Part shown: positions 20,690 to 31,500 of the stretch, in pieces
How the letters are laid out: every line of letters begins with the position of its first letter
How positions within the stretch are numbered: the first letter of the stretch is position 1
NCBI GenBank assembly: GCA_003439945.1
Contig: QVRM01006129.1
Location: forward strand, 41,001 to 105,000
Source of the DNA: Dermanyssus gallinae
Lineage: Eukaryota > Arthropoda > Arachnida > Mesostigmata > Dermanyssidae
Length of the DNA stretch: 64,000 nucleotides
Direction of reading: 5' to 3'
Translations under genes and position numbers: made by a program
Notes under the pieces: generated by a model
The model's input: only the letters and a program-made list of their open reading frames with translations
Told to the model about the DNA's origin: nothing
Database searches by the model: none

Positions 20690-21561
20690 CAAAGAAGCAG
20701 CGCACATCTCCAAAGTGCCCTGTTTGCGCACGGACTATCGAAAACGTATCATGCATACAGTGCACGGCCTGCCAGCTGTGGGTCCATCTGAACAAATGAA
20801 CGTCAATATCATACAATGATCCTCTTTTTGAAGATGAAGAAATGGCCGACGAAAACTTGGATGTTGCTTCCCTGGTTAGGTCATTAATGGCTCAACTTAA
20901 AGAACTACAGTCTACTGTGAGTGTGTTGGCCTCTAACAACAGTGCTCTTCTGGATAAAAATCATCAACTCGAGAAGAAAGTTGACAAACTTCTCGCAGCA
21001 AGCCGCAGTGCATCGGTCGACAACAACAAATCTCTGCGTGACCGTCCCGGCAACTTACAACGTGGAAGAATGAGGCAGCGGGGAGGAACGCTTTCTACGA
21101 GCAGGTCTCTTAGTCGATCTCGATCGAAGGGTCTGATACAGTTCACATCCCCTGCCACTTCGGCTTATCGCAACCGACCGGGTGACAGAGCCACAATCAA
21201 AGAAAACTTGAGCAAACAACAGCGCGTCCTGGTGGTACGTAACCGCACAGACAATGGACCGGAGACCCTACCTCGAGTCTCCGTTCGTCTTCACTCTGAG
21301 CGCATGTTCATTTCTGGTCAGGACCCGGCACTCAGAGCCGAAGATCTGCACAAGCATCTGACTACATCCGGAATTTATCCTATCGTAATAAAGAAACTGA
21401 AAACCCGGTATGACCACTACAGCTCCTTCTATGTCGAGGTCCCCGACTCTTACACCGACAAAATGTTCGATCAACACATATGGAATGAGGGGGCCGTAAT
21501 CAAAGTCTTCAATGGCAGGGTGAGGGACACAGATGTCATCGAATGTCGCACTTCCGATTGA
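20690..21561 (+). pseudogene. B2 ORF1 with PHD-like finger and in-frame TGA
   Basis: In one frame, KCPVCARTIENVSCIQCTAC (about 20719-20776) and QLWVHLNK are followed by TGA at 20797-20799 and then continue without a break to MADENLDVASLV (20842). The Cys and His spacing (CxxC, CxxC, CxLWVH, then the expected next Cys) is that of the PHD-like finger found at the N-terminus of many CR1-clade ORF1 proteins. The TGA falls exactly where the next cysteine (TGY) should be. Downstream lie a coiled coil (MAQLKELQSTVSVLASNN, then HQLEKKVDKLL), an Arg/Ser-rich stretch and a conserved C-terminal domain ending FNGRVRDTDVIE. The 239-codon part from 20842 is intact. Confidence 0.82.
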
Positions 21562-21644
21562 CTCTCTGGGTCTGACCCGCGTCTCGCAATCGATACCGAA
21601 CCTGGACCGGACCCATCCTCTACTAGGGACCGTAAAATAAAATC

Positions 21645-22310
21645 ACTTTCTAAACTCTCGATCCGCCGCCAAACCGGGGGCACTTGATGCCATTCTCGCG
21701 CATTGTGCCTCGCAAAACATTGATCTACTTCTTCTGTGCGAGACCTGGTTTGACGTTTCAATCTCTGATGCTGAACTCTCCTTTAATAATCGTTTCCAGG
21801 TATTTCGCCTCGACAGACCGCCACGCGGTGGGGGCGTCTGCATTCTCCAGCAATCACCTAAACGCCGTCAGTGTAAAACAAGATCTCGTTGGTGAGCATG
21901 TGGCACTCGACGCGCGTCATCTGTTTCCATGTTACCAATGCTGGTGACTCCGCTGCTCGTCTCGCCCGTATACGGGACACATGTGCGGCCATAGACTTCT
22001 ACTGTACTGTCGACGCTCCAAATTCTTGTCGGAGACTTCAACCTGCCGCGGATAAACTGGTCTGTTCCGGTTGCCAACGACTCCACGACGAAAGAGAGTG
22101 TCTTTGCCGACTGTTGTGACGACAATGGGCTACTTCAGCTCATTTCTTTTCCCACACACAAAGCTGGTGCTACGCTAGATCTGCTTTCCTTCACCGACCC
22201 CGATATCATAGGAAATCTTGTACCTGTCGACCTTCCTGGGGACTCCGATCACAAAGCAATTAGCTTTGATATCGCTCTGGAAAACACGACTTCTCATCTG
22301 ACTGCATCCG
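21645..22310 (+). pseudogene. B2 APE-type endonuclease, frameshifted
   Basis: Pieces in different frames give LNSRSAAKPGALDAIL, IDLLLLCETWFDVSISD and PRGGGVCIL (about 21655-21850), then, after shifts, ILVGDFNLPRINWS (22020), ISFPTHKAGATLDL and GDSDHKAISFDI (about 22245). These are the N, E, GDFN and SDH blocks of the endonuclease. At least two frameshifts lie between 21850 and 22015. Confidence 0.85.
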
Positions 22311-22326
22311 TCTCAGTTACAAAAAG

Positions 22327-24201
22327 ATGGACGAAGTTAACATTGCTGCCCATTTGAACGCTATAGACTGGAGTGCCTTTTTCCGTGACTGCGACGGGGT
22401 GAACACGATGTATGAGAAATTCTGTGACTGCTGCAATTTCCTGATCAACGAGTTTACACCCAGACTTGATGCCAACGCTCAATGGCGCAACCTTCGCGAC
22501 TACGTCTCCCTCTTTGAAAATCTCGTCTCTTCGTCCCCGAGCGTTGCTCTTCATAAAAAACTGATGAAGGCAACAAGGCGATTACGCTCGCTAACCGAAC
22601 TGAACCTGAATCACAACGATGGCAGAGTTTTCTTCCGTTATGTGAACGCGCGGCTGAAGGATACTGGATCTCTACCCTCTCTGCAATCTGTCAACGTTAC
22701 TGCTACCAAGCCGGAAGAAAAAACCAGTTTGTTAGCCCAGCATTTCTCGTCTCTGTTTCGTGACTCGCAAGGCGCGTCCACTTCACCGACGTCTTCTCGC
22801 ACACATTGTGACAGGCCCAGCCACTCCACATTTCCTATCCAAGATTCGCCGCTGGTTTTCTCGGAGGAAGAAATTTACAAGGTGCTCTCTCATCTGAAAG
22901 GGAAATGCAGCCACACTCATGATGGCATTCCACCGATCTTCTACAAGAAGTTTGCCATTTTTCTCGCCGAGCCTCTGAAACTGCTATTTGAACGCTCATA
23001 CAATGATGGTCAAGTACCCAACCCCTTCCGCGAATCGATAGTGACGGCTATACACAAAAAAGGCTCTAAAATGGATGTCTGCAACTATCGGCCGGTCTCT
23101 CAATGTTCCATCGCGTGCACCGTCTTCGAAAAGCTCGCGTGCACCCAACTACTGGAAATTACACAAGACTGGGCCATGAATATAAATCACAACGTCAACT
23201 TCCACTGTATATATTTCGACCAGAAGAGTGCATTCGACAGGGTTGAACACGATCTTCTCATCAAGAAGTTAGTCTCGCTCGGAATCCACGCTTCCACTGT
23301 TCGATGGTTCAAAGCCTACCTATCTGGCCGCTCGTATCGCGTCAAGGTTGACAACGTCCTCAGTCGACCCTGGCCTGCCCCGTCGGGTGTCCCTCAGGGC
23401 GGATGCGCGTCTCCTCTGCTGTACGCCATTTTTATTTCTGATATCGGCCGGCATGTCCCTCCTGGGGTGAAGTACCTAGAGTACGCCGACGACCTCAAGC
23501 TCTACTGCCCTGTGAATGACAGCACCTCGCACACACGGCTGCAAAGGGCTGTTGACGGAATCGCCCGGAATGGTGTGTCGAGAACGGAATGATTCTCTCG
23601 GCTCAGAAATGTGTCGTTCTGAAGCGTGGGTCGACTGATTTTGACTATGAGATCAATGGGACCGTTCTCCCCACGCTTACCGTCACGAGAGACTTAGGTA
23701 TACAGGTCACCGCTGACCTAACTTTTAAGGAGCACGTGCACCAGCTGGTGAAATCCTCTGCAATACTTGTAAATATGTTGTTTCGTTGTTTTATTGTCAG
23801 GGATCCCGATGTATATATAAAGATGTACAAAGCCATAGTTCTCTCAAGACCCCGGTGTGGGAACCATACAAAAAAGGTTTCCTCAATAAGCTTGAGGGCG
23901 TCCAACGCTTAAGGCGATTAAGATGGCGGTGCAACCTCGACAGGGATGCGATCGCCCTACCGCCAATCTCCGCCCTGTTTGTAAAACAAAATGTCTCTGC
24001 CCTCCGCATACTTCGAAGGGCAGGAATGATTGACAAATTTTTTGACATCCACTCCAACAGCCTACGTAGTGGTCACACTATTGTGCCAAAGGACACCGCT
24101 CGCACTGAGCGTATTAATAATATATTTGCCTGGCGAATAGCTCGAATGTACCAATCCAAGCAGTTATCGCCGGAACAATTTGGTGTATCTTCATTGTTGT
24201 A
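22327..24201 (+). pseudogene. B2 reverse transcriptase
   Basis: Starts after the endonuclease with LNAIDWSAFFRDCDG, then GKCSHTHDGIPPIFYKKF, SIVTAIHKKGSK and NYRPVSQCSIACTVFEKL. The usual block with QFGF..GRST is missing: EKLACT runs straight into QLLEITQDW, an internal deletion of roughly 20-30 codons. Then come IYFDQKSAFDRV, SGVPQGGCASPLL and YLEYADDLKLY (YADD intact). A frameshift near 23580 passes into ENGMILSAQKC, and another near 23855 into the C-terminal part ending NNIFAWRIARMYQS (stop at 24201). Confidence 0.9.
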
Positions 24202-24262
24202 ACATGTATCAATCCCTTTTAATAAAGGCGCTATTAAATTAAATTGAATTGAATTATATAGT

Positions 24263-24540
24263 AACAAGGAATATATGGAAGGCCATGTATGTGCCAAGAT
24301 TAACCTTTGCTAATGCCTCTCTGGTCCACAGCGCAGAGTTGGGAAAGAAGTTAGAAACATTACAACGAGAGGTTGACAAGATTTGCATTGGGTTGCCGTT
24401 TTAATTGCGCAAGGAAATTTCTTAAGGGGGAAGAGGGAATGTTAAAATGTTTACAAAGGGAAGTACAAAGTAAGCTTAGACTAAGTAGTAGGATTGAAAA
24501 TGTCACAAATGATATAAAAGGTGACGTGTATATTTAGGTA
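24263..24540 (+). pseudogene. Degenerate RT element F, right half
   Basis: Directly after B2 the reading TRNIWKAMYVPRLTFANASL, then LGKKLETLQREVDKICIG, resembles the post-RT region of a LINE protein. Stops follow. Joined across the 8-bp TSD it continues element F from 20532. Assignment is by position and general character. Confidence 0.55.
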
Positions 24541-25042
24541 TACATGCCAAGCAAACAATAAATTAAATCAATCAATATGCAACATTTATATTTTAAACGG
24601 CGAAACTGATGTGAGAATTGTCATACCTTTTAACATTTGTCATTTGTTTAGACCTCTTGCGTCACGGCGTCTACGCAGCTTGTGCTGCCTCCACTGTCTC
24701 CATTGTCTCCATTGTCTCCATTGTCTTCATTGTCTTCATTTGGCGCTTCTTCAATATCTTGAGATAAGCATCCTTTTGACACTTCTGCTACAACAAAAGT
24801 AGTGAAATAAAATACATATATTTTGTCGACTAAAAGCCCATTAGAATTGACCTACAACTATGTCGAGATACGTTTGTCGCGACAGCAAGTAAATTCTAAG
24901 CACGCAGTCCCTATATGATCAAATACCTGTTGGTAGTGGATTAAGAATAGCTCTTGATTTTTAGCGCTCGAAATCGGCCCCACGAACGAGAACTACGTTT
25001 ACAAATGTGTTCGACGCTAAAAGGCAAACTAGTATACTATTG
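24541..25042. other. Intergenic, with TGTCTCCAT tandem repeat
   Basis: Units TGTCTCCAT/TGTCTTCAT repeat about five times at 24686-24738. I see no gene. A downstream terminal exon of the CD36-family gene, if one exists, would lie here, but I cannot identify it. Confidence 0.6.
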
Positions 25043-25235
25043 TAAATGAATGCCATTAGACCTTCGATTTCAGGCAAATCGGTTAGATGGTAAAATATCG
25101 CACTTCTCCTGATCGGGCCTAGCCTGTTATAATTATACCAATGTAAAATGGATGTCATTAGACCTTCGTTTTCAGGCAAATCGAGTAGATGGTAACATAC
25201 CGTCCTCCTCCTGATCGGGTCTAGCTTGTTTTTGT
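25043..25235. repeat. 102-bp tandem duplication over a splice donor
   Basis: Two copies with a period of 102 bp share ATTAGACCTTCG, CAGGCAAATCG, AGATGGTAA and CCTGATCGGG. The right copy contains the 3' end of exon 11 and its GTATGT donor (25200). In the left copy the donor position reads GCGATAT, so the site is lost. Confidence 0.85.
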
Positions 25236-25525
25236 GTCCCACTTTTGTCTTGTTGCTTTTTCGGTGAAGCCTCTTTTTGTACGCAGTTTTCGACTACAGA
25301 AGCAAGATCCTTATCAGAACTGTCCTCGTCGGTCGAGGACGAATCCTGCTCCGCCATTTGCTGCCGAAGTTTGTCCATTACCCACTCGGGGATAGTAACG
25401 CCTAGGTCATCTAGATCCCCGTCCCGTAGCTTGAAGTTTACCGGCAAGCCGGCAGGTAGCCTCGCTCTTAAGGCTCGCCGTCTCTGCCTTCGACGCAAGT
25501 CTTCCTCCGGCTCGGACGATAATTC
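25201..25525 (-). CDS. CD36-family exon 11: cytoplasmic tail
   Basis: Acceptor CACTAAG at 25526, donor GTATGT at 25200. It starts in phase 0 with ELSSEPEEDLRRRQRRR, continues LRDGDLDDLGVTIPEWVMDK and then a Ser/Asp-rich stretch (DSSSTDEDSSDKDL), and ends DQEED. If the donor is not used, the frame stops about nine codons later (stop near 25172), so this may be the last coding exon. Basic residues just after the membrane helix fit a cytoplasmic tail. Confidence 0.65.
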
Positions 25526-28500
25526 CTTAGTGATGTGAGAAAATGCAGATTATGTATATATATATATATATATATATATAAATTATAGTTTGCGTTCATG
25601 TGGCTATCTCGCCCTCATTATGCCTATTAAGCCAAGGCAGCAGGCGTTCCAGACGGTACTCCCAGGTTGCTAAAGCCCGGGGTCCATGAGCAGCACATTT
25701 CCCCCGTATCTCATAGTAGCCATAACAGCCTTTGAATGGGCCACGACAGAATGACAATATCTATTCGTTGCCACTTAACCGATATCATATGCCTTGCCTC
25801 CCGCGCCAACAAAAGTGACCTCGGGAAAGTTACTATTGGGAGTTTACAACGTCTAACCAACTTTCAAGTGGGCGCGTGAAGGTCCCCGCAGCGCGCGTAA
25901 CCCGCGCGCCAGCGGACCGACGCCGGAAAGAGAGTCATAGTTACTCCCGCCGTATATATATATATATATATATATAGCAATTTGCATGAATCAGCACAGC
26001 TGAATCGGATCACAAGATACCGTCAATGTTGTGTTATCTCTAAAATTCTTATATTTTGCGGATTAATTGTTGAAAATAGGTTGGCTTTGAACTTTATCTG
26101 CAATGACTGTCTAATTTGAATAGCGTCAATTTTACTTAATTAAACAGAAACCATTTACATATTGTAATTAGATTTATAGTACTTGTCTCTGGTAGGGGTG
26201 GGGACGTCCATTAGAGAAAACTTACTTCTGTTGGAATATCATCCGGGGTGTGGGGTGTATTTTCTTCTTCTAAATTCGAACAGTCAAAAGGCCCCAGGAT
26301 TGACACACTTGCGCCGAAAAGCATAGCGGCGGCGACTAAGCTGATGCTGCAGGCGGCTGCCACCCAGCCCGCGAAGACCGGCCACGATTTCGCAGCGGCC
26401 ACCATATTTTTCTTGCCTTCTGGTCCTTTAGACTGTTAAGCCAGAAAACTTAAATGATTATAATTTATTTATGAGCGTAAATGTAGTGGTGACTTATTAT
26501 TTTACTTAATTTCCCTGCGAAGTAACAAACTGTGATTGCGAAGCAGCAAATGGCAGAAAAGCAGTGTAAATGTTATTCAGTTGCAAACAAGTTTCAAGAA
26601 TACTTACAATTTCTTGCCAAAAGATCGGGAAAATCACCGTGCGCAGCGACTTATTGATATGCAGGGCGATCATGACGTTTAGCTGGCTTCGCAGCTTCGT
26701 ATCTATAACAACTCCCGACGACTGGAAATATCAAGTATACTTTTAGCGCATAGGCAATTTACAGTGTCAGCACCACCATACGAGTGTAGTACATATACGA
26801 CAGACTCAGCAATGTACCACAGACATGCATTTAGATGTCTTAAATTTTCAAGAACGAAAGGATAATTTTGCCTTTTAAAAGCGGCATCCATATACCACCC
26901 TTTAGAGCGTCTCCACGCGAACATGCACAGACGTTCGTCAATGGCCGCCTGCAGATGGTACAGCGAGTAAATATTCTTATATAAAGTTCTTTCCATTAAA
27001 GGTAGGCGGCTTAGGAGTATAGGAGGAAATGGGGACGAGGCAAGGACATTAGCGCCAGAGAGGACAGGAAAGCCAACGTTGACGTGAAAAATTACAGATG
27101 ATGTTGTTGAAGGTAAACTATTGCGAGCACACGGGCTCTTCTCTCACCAGCTGCTTAATAGCGCGTGTCAAAAAACACTTTTGCTATGCTATGTATGCTA
27201 AATATTCAGTCTTGTTGTCGATGCAATTACCACACATTGAACTTACGGCGTGAACATCAATGTAGAGTCTGTGCTTGCTCGCGTCTGGGCTAAGGCCGTC
27301 GATGTGTTTAAGTAGTACAGGATCTCCGAAGAGGAAATGTGGGTGACTGAGTACTACTGGTAAAACAAACTTCAGTTTTAAACTATAGAAGGAACTTGCG
27401 TCGAACGTTCCGTCTATGTTAGTTGGTCGAGGGCTTTTGCACCTGCGGTAAAAGGTAAACGCATTATAATTATGAAAGCATGGCTTCCTTGTTACCTAAT
27501 AGAGCAAAGCTATGTTAAGTTAATTTGCTTTAAATATTCTAGGTTAAATTATTTGCTAGCAATATCAACGTAAGTCTGCAAGGAGAGAATTTTTATTCAA
27601 GCATTTTATTGCGCTAAAGTCTTAAATGATGTGTTTGTAAACGACGGCTAAAATAATCGCTGCGATTATATAGGCTAGTGCAAATAGGACCCGAAGCTAA
27701 TAATTTACTGCTCTATAGGGAAGGCAAAACCTATATTATAACTGCTACGTCCTTCTATTGAGGAAGTACGTTCATAACGTGGAACCCAATGACTTAAGAA
27801 TAGTATAGAACAGCATTAAGACAACAAACATCAACCATACCAAAAAACTTGTGTTAACGGGAAACCTTAATGTGCAACCCAACTTTAAAGCGCAAGGCAG
27901 CCCTCAGTACACCAATCAATGCTGTTTACAGTAGCATGTTTGAAATTAGACAAAACATAACAAGAACAAAGCGTACGTTTTTGGCGTCTCGGTAAACACA
28001 TCTCGGTCTCCAGTGAAACGGGCTATTTGTTCATAGTCAAAGGTATATTGCTTCTGCAGGTGCAGCGTCCACGGTACGCCGAGCATAGGTTCGTACACCT
28101 CCACGGTTGCTGGTGCCTCACTAAATGCCGAAACAAGACTACTGCCTGCAACTAAATGAATTTTTGGCTTACATATAATGGTGTTAGCGTGCGTAGGGAA
28201 CGAACGCGGCACTACGCAAGGTTCCCACTTAAAGGTATCGCCGGTTCAATCCTTTTTTATTGATGAAATTTAGAGCGTTACTCGTTGGGAGTATACATAA
28301 ATACGACATACTGGTGAGAATTAGCGACCCTGCTGTCACAGGAACTGTTGAGGAAATTTTAGGTATGTTCGGCTCTTTGGTGCGGCGCCTAGCGCATAGT
28401 CAAAGTGACACGTGCGAATTACGTTTCTATTTTATGTTTATGTCGTCCTCATCAGAAAATTATACTGGACAAATGTCTGATTGGTTGTTATACGTTCTTA

Positions 28501-31500
28501 TTTCTCGTGCATCCAGATGATTACAGGAACGAGTATATTTTGCAAATGCTATATAGTAGTCCTAACTGTCTGTGTGCAATGCGGACAGGCGCAGCGCCAG
28601 TTTTCTGCTCTGATTTGTATATTTTAATACAGTTACGATTCCTACGGTAACCAGTGAAAATCGACAACGTCATATATATATGGGGTAATATTAAGGTAGA
28701 AGTGATGATAACACATTTATTAGGCGTCAATTATGTAACACATCAGCCTTTGGGTTAAAACTTACTTTTGCCAGTTAGGTTACTGCATGATAATTTGTAG
28801 TCCGGTTGAAACCTGTAATTGTAATTTGTTCGTTAGCTAGCTATATTTGTATATGCTTCAGCCATTTTAGTTTACAAAAACGTTAAAATGGCATACATTT
28901 TTAATAGAGGCCACAGGAAACGCTGTGTCGACAGCTTATTGATAGATCAGCGGTGGATTAGAGTAGGATCTTCAAGCCAGATTTTAGAACAACCTGGCAG
29001 TACCAGCACACCAGCTAATGCCATAGAAAGAAATGTCGTATAAAATAAAAACATTACAGGCATTTTGACGCAGCATGCGTAAACGTGTACGGACAAGCTT
29101 CGACAAATAAAAATACGTCAATGCATAGAACTGTTCATAGGTGGCAACCAGAAACGTAAAGATTAAACGAAATTATTCATAGGATATGTTCAGGTGTCGA
29201 GCCTGGTTTTCGTGGTGCAGTGGCATGCGCCTCGCAATCGGAGGAAACACATAGGTGCACGGGTGCAAGCCCCACCATTGCACATCTGTATTTACAAACT
29301 GGATTCCGCAGACTTATCCCTCCCACCATTGCACATCTGTATCGCAAACTGGATTCCGTACACTGTCCTCACTGTCGGACCTGAGCAGACGGTCAAGGAA
29401 ACAAATTATCACTTATGAGCTCACTTTTTCTTTGTTGCAAACAGGATGCAGCGTTTGCAACGATTCGTGGGAGCTTCCCCGAATTAAAGACAGAGTTGAG
29501 CCTTAACGTAATGCGAAAGCCTGCGAATCTGCTAACGTTATTTAGATTTTTATTATATATAGAAGGTCTTTAAAAAATAGGATTTCATCACGAGTTGATC
29601 AGCTTTCTAGTCTCAAATCAGTTCGGCTTCGTAGAACATATTACTGCATGAATGATTTCTCTCCTCTATCAGATGCTTAAACACGTGGACGTTCATTTGG
29701 CACGGTTCATCCGTTAAATCTTTGCGATACTCGGTCCTACCTCTTACTGGTAACAGGCGGTCAAGATCGGCCGAATCAAGTTTACACAAAAGCAGCTTAA
29801 CATTGGAACTACTCAGCGTTTTTTTAAAATGCAGATTGAAAGCTCAGCACAGCTATATATATTCGTCCAATTATACAATTTTATTCGATTTAACTTCACT
29901 ATGTTAGCACTTTGGAGTGAACAATTGTCTTCGCGCAAACGTGTGCGAACGTATATTTGTTAATATTAACCATTGATTTCCTAAATATTGATGTTGAATT
30001 CGCGTTGGTAGACAAATCTATCAGTACTTTGAGCAGCGTTGGAACAGAGGGCACTCGTCAAGACGATTCAGCTCTAGACACAACAAATTGTTTTTTTTCC
30101 CAGCCCGCCAACTTGGCTGCGCCTCATGAGGGTGCTCGGGGCCCACATTGTGGTATTGAGAATGATACTATGTGACACTCCGTAGAACTGGAATAAGCAT
30201 GCACCATGCGTTGTGATCTATTTTCTCTAGGAGACAGAGACACTCGCTTACATATTTAAACATTACTATTGCCTTCTCTTAATCGACAAACCGCACGATG
30301 CATGCTATCCTAGCGTTTAAGATTGTGAGCGGATTTATGATTATTCGGCCACCCTGCGTATCGAATCTGACCGGAAACATTTGGTAATGCGTGGGAGACA
30401 ATAGTTACAATTTTATCGTATCCCCCACGTTGGCTGATTTTTTGACATATAATGTGCACTGTCTTCGTAGCGTTCCTGTGTTGCTGTAGTATGCAGTTCC
30501 GTTCGAAAAAAACATGTCTGAAGCTTAACTGAGGCTTCGGCCATGCAGACAACAGAGAATGCCACTGTGGCTTTCCTTTGTCTCCTCACTTGGAAGATTT
30601 CCGTTCATGCTAAACATTTTACTGCGTTAAGAAATTTTGTTGTTTATTGTAGTATACCGCCATGGCCAAGTGCCCTGCCTGTGTCCGCTTTCAAACGTTT
30701 CTTATTTTTAACTGCTGCAAGCATTTTTGTCTACTACCTCAAAAGCACCACAAACAGAACTACACAATTTGTATACGTATTTTAGGGATAACGCTTCCAT
30801 GAATGTAAACAGTCAGATTACAGATATCATACACATGTTTCGAAATATTTTAAAAAGTAAAGTGTTTCTGTACGCTGATATTGACGTTAATATAACTAAG
30901 ACAGATACTTACGTGCCAACATCAGTGGTGATAATCTCATTAACAAACCCGGGCTTTGTGTTAACCGTGAAATTCTTTGTGACTGAGTTCAATTTTCCAA
31001 ACCACGACAACCGTCCTTTACTCACCAATATCCATTTAGACATATTTGAGTCTCTGAAACTTTTTTAAACATAATTCAACGAATACTTAATTATAGCTCC
31101 CATATAGCAAATCAATTTGCACATAGACAGAGCAATGCGATTGATTATGAACATTGCGTCACACTGCTGTTCAATCCGACCGCTGTTCTTACACAATCTA
31201 AATATTGGAAAAATGTATGCTCATTAAATTGTAATTCATATAACCACGATAAGAATATAGTTAGTGAAGAAATGTTGAACTTACAACCAGCTGACTAGAA
31301 CGCTTCGCATAACATTTAAATGCAAGACAATGTCAATCCCACTTTTGCGGACAACGACTTTTCTGCTCAAGTTAATCTTGGCTTGAAAACTCACGGCATA
31401 CTGTTTCGCAAATAGACTTATTATGGCCTCTATGCAGAGCAGTATGATATGCCTACGGAGTGCTAAAACGGTTGCTTTAGCGTAGACTGGCTCTACAAAT

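Larger units (their letters stand above)
20533..24254 (+). mobile_element. CR1-like LINE B2
   Basis: Near-full-length plus-strand copy: ORF1 with zinc finger and coiled coil (20690-21561), endonuclease (about 21645-22310), RT (22327-24201), and a 3' end with AATAAA followed by a short ATTAAATTAAATTGAATTGAATT tail, as in CR1-type LINEs. TATATAGT flanks it on both sides (20525-20532 and 24255-24262), a probable 8-bp TSD inside element F. Several frameshifts and an internal RT deletion make it inactive. Confidence 0.87.

Noticed and set aside
26703..26996. 97-codon minus-strand ORF in the CD36-family gene
   Set aside because: It reads through the exon 9 acceptor in a different frame from the well-supported exon.
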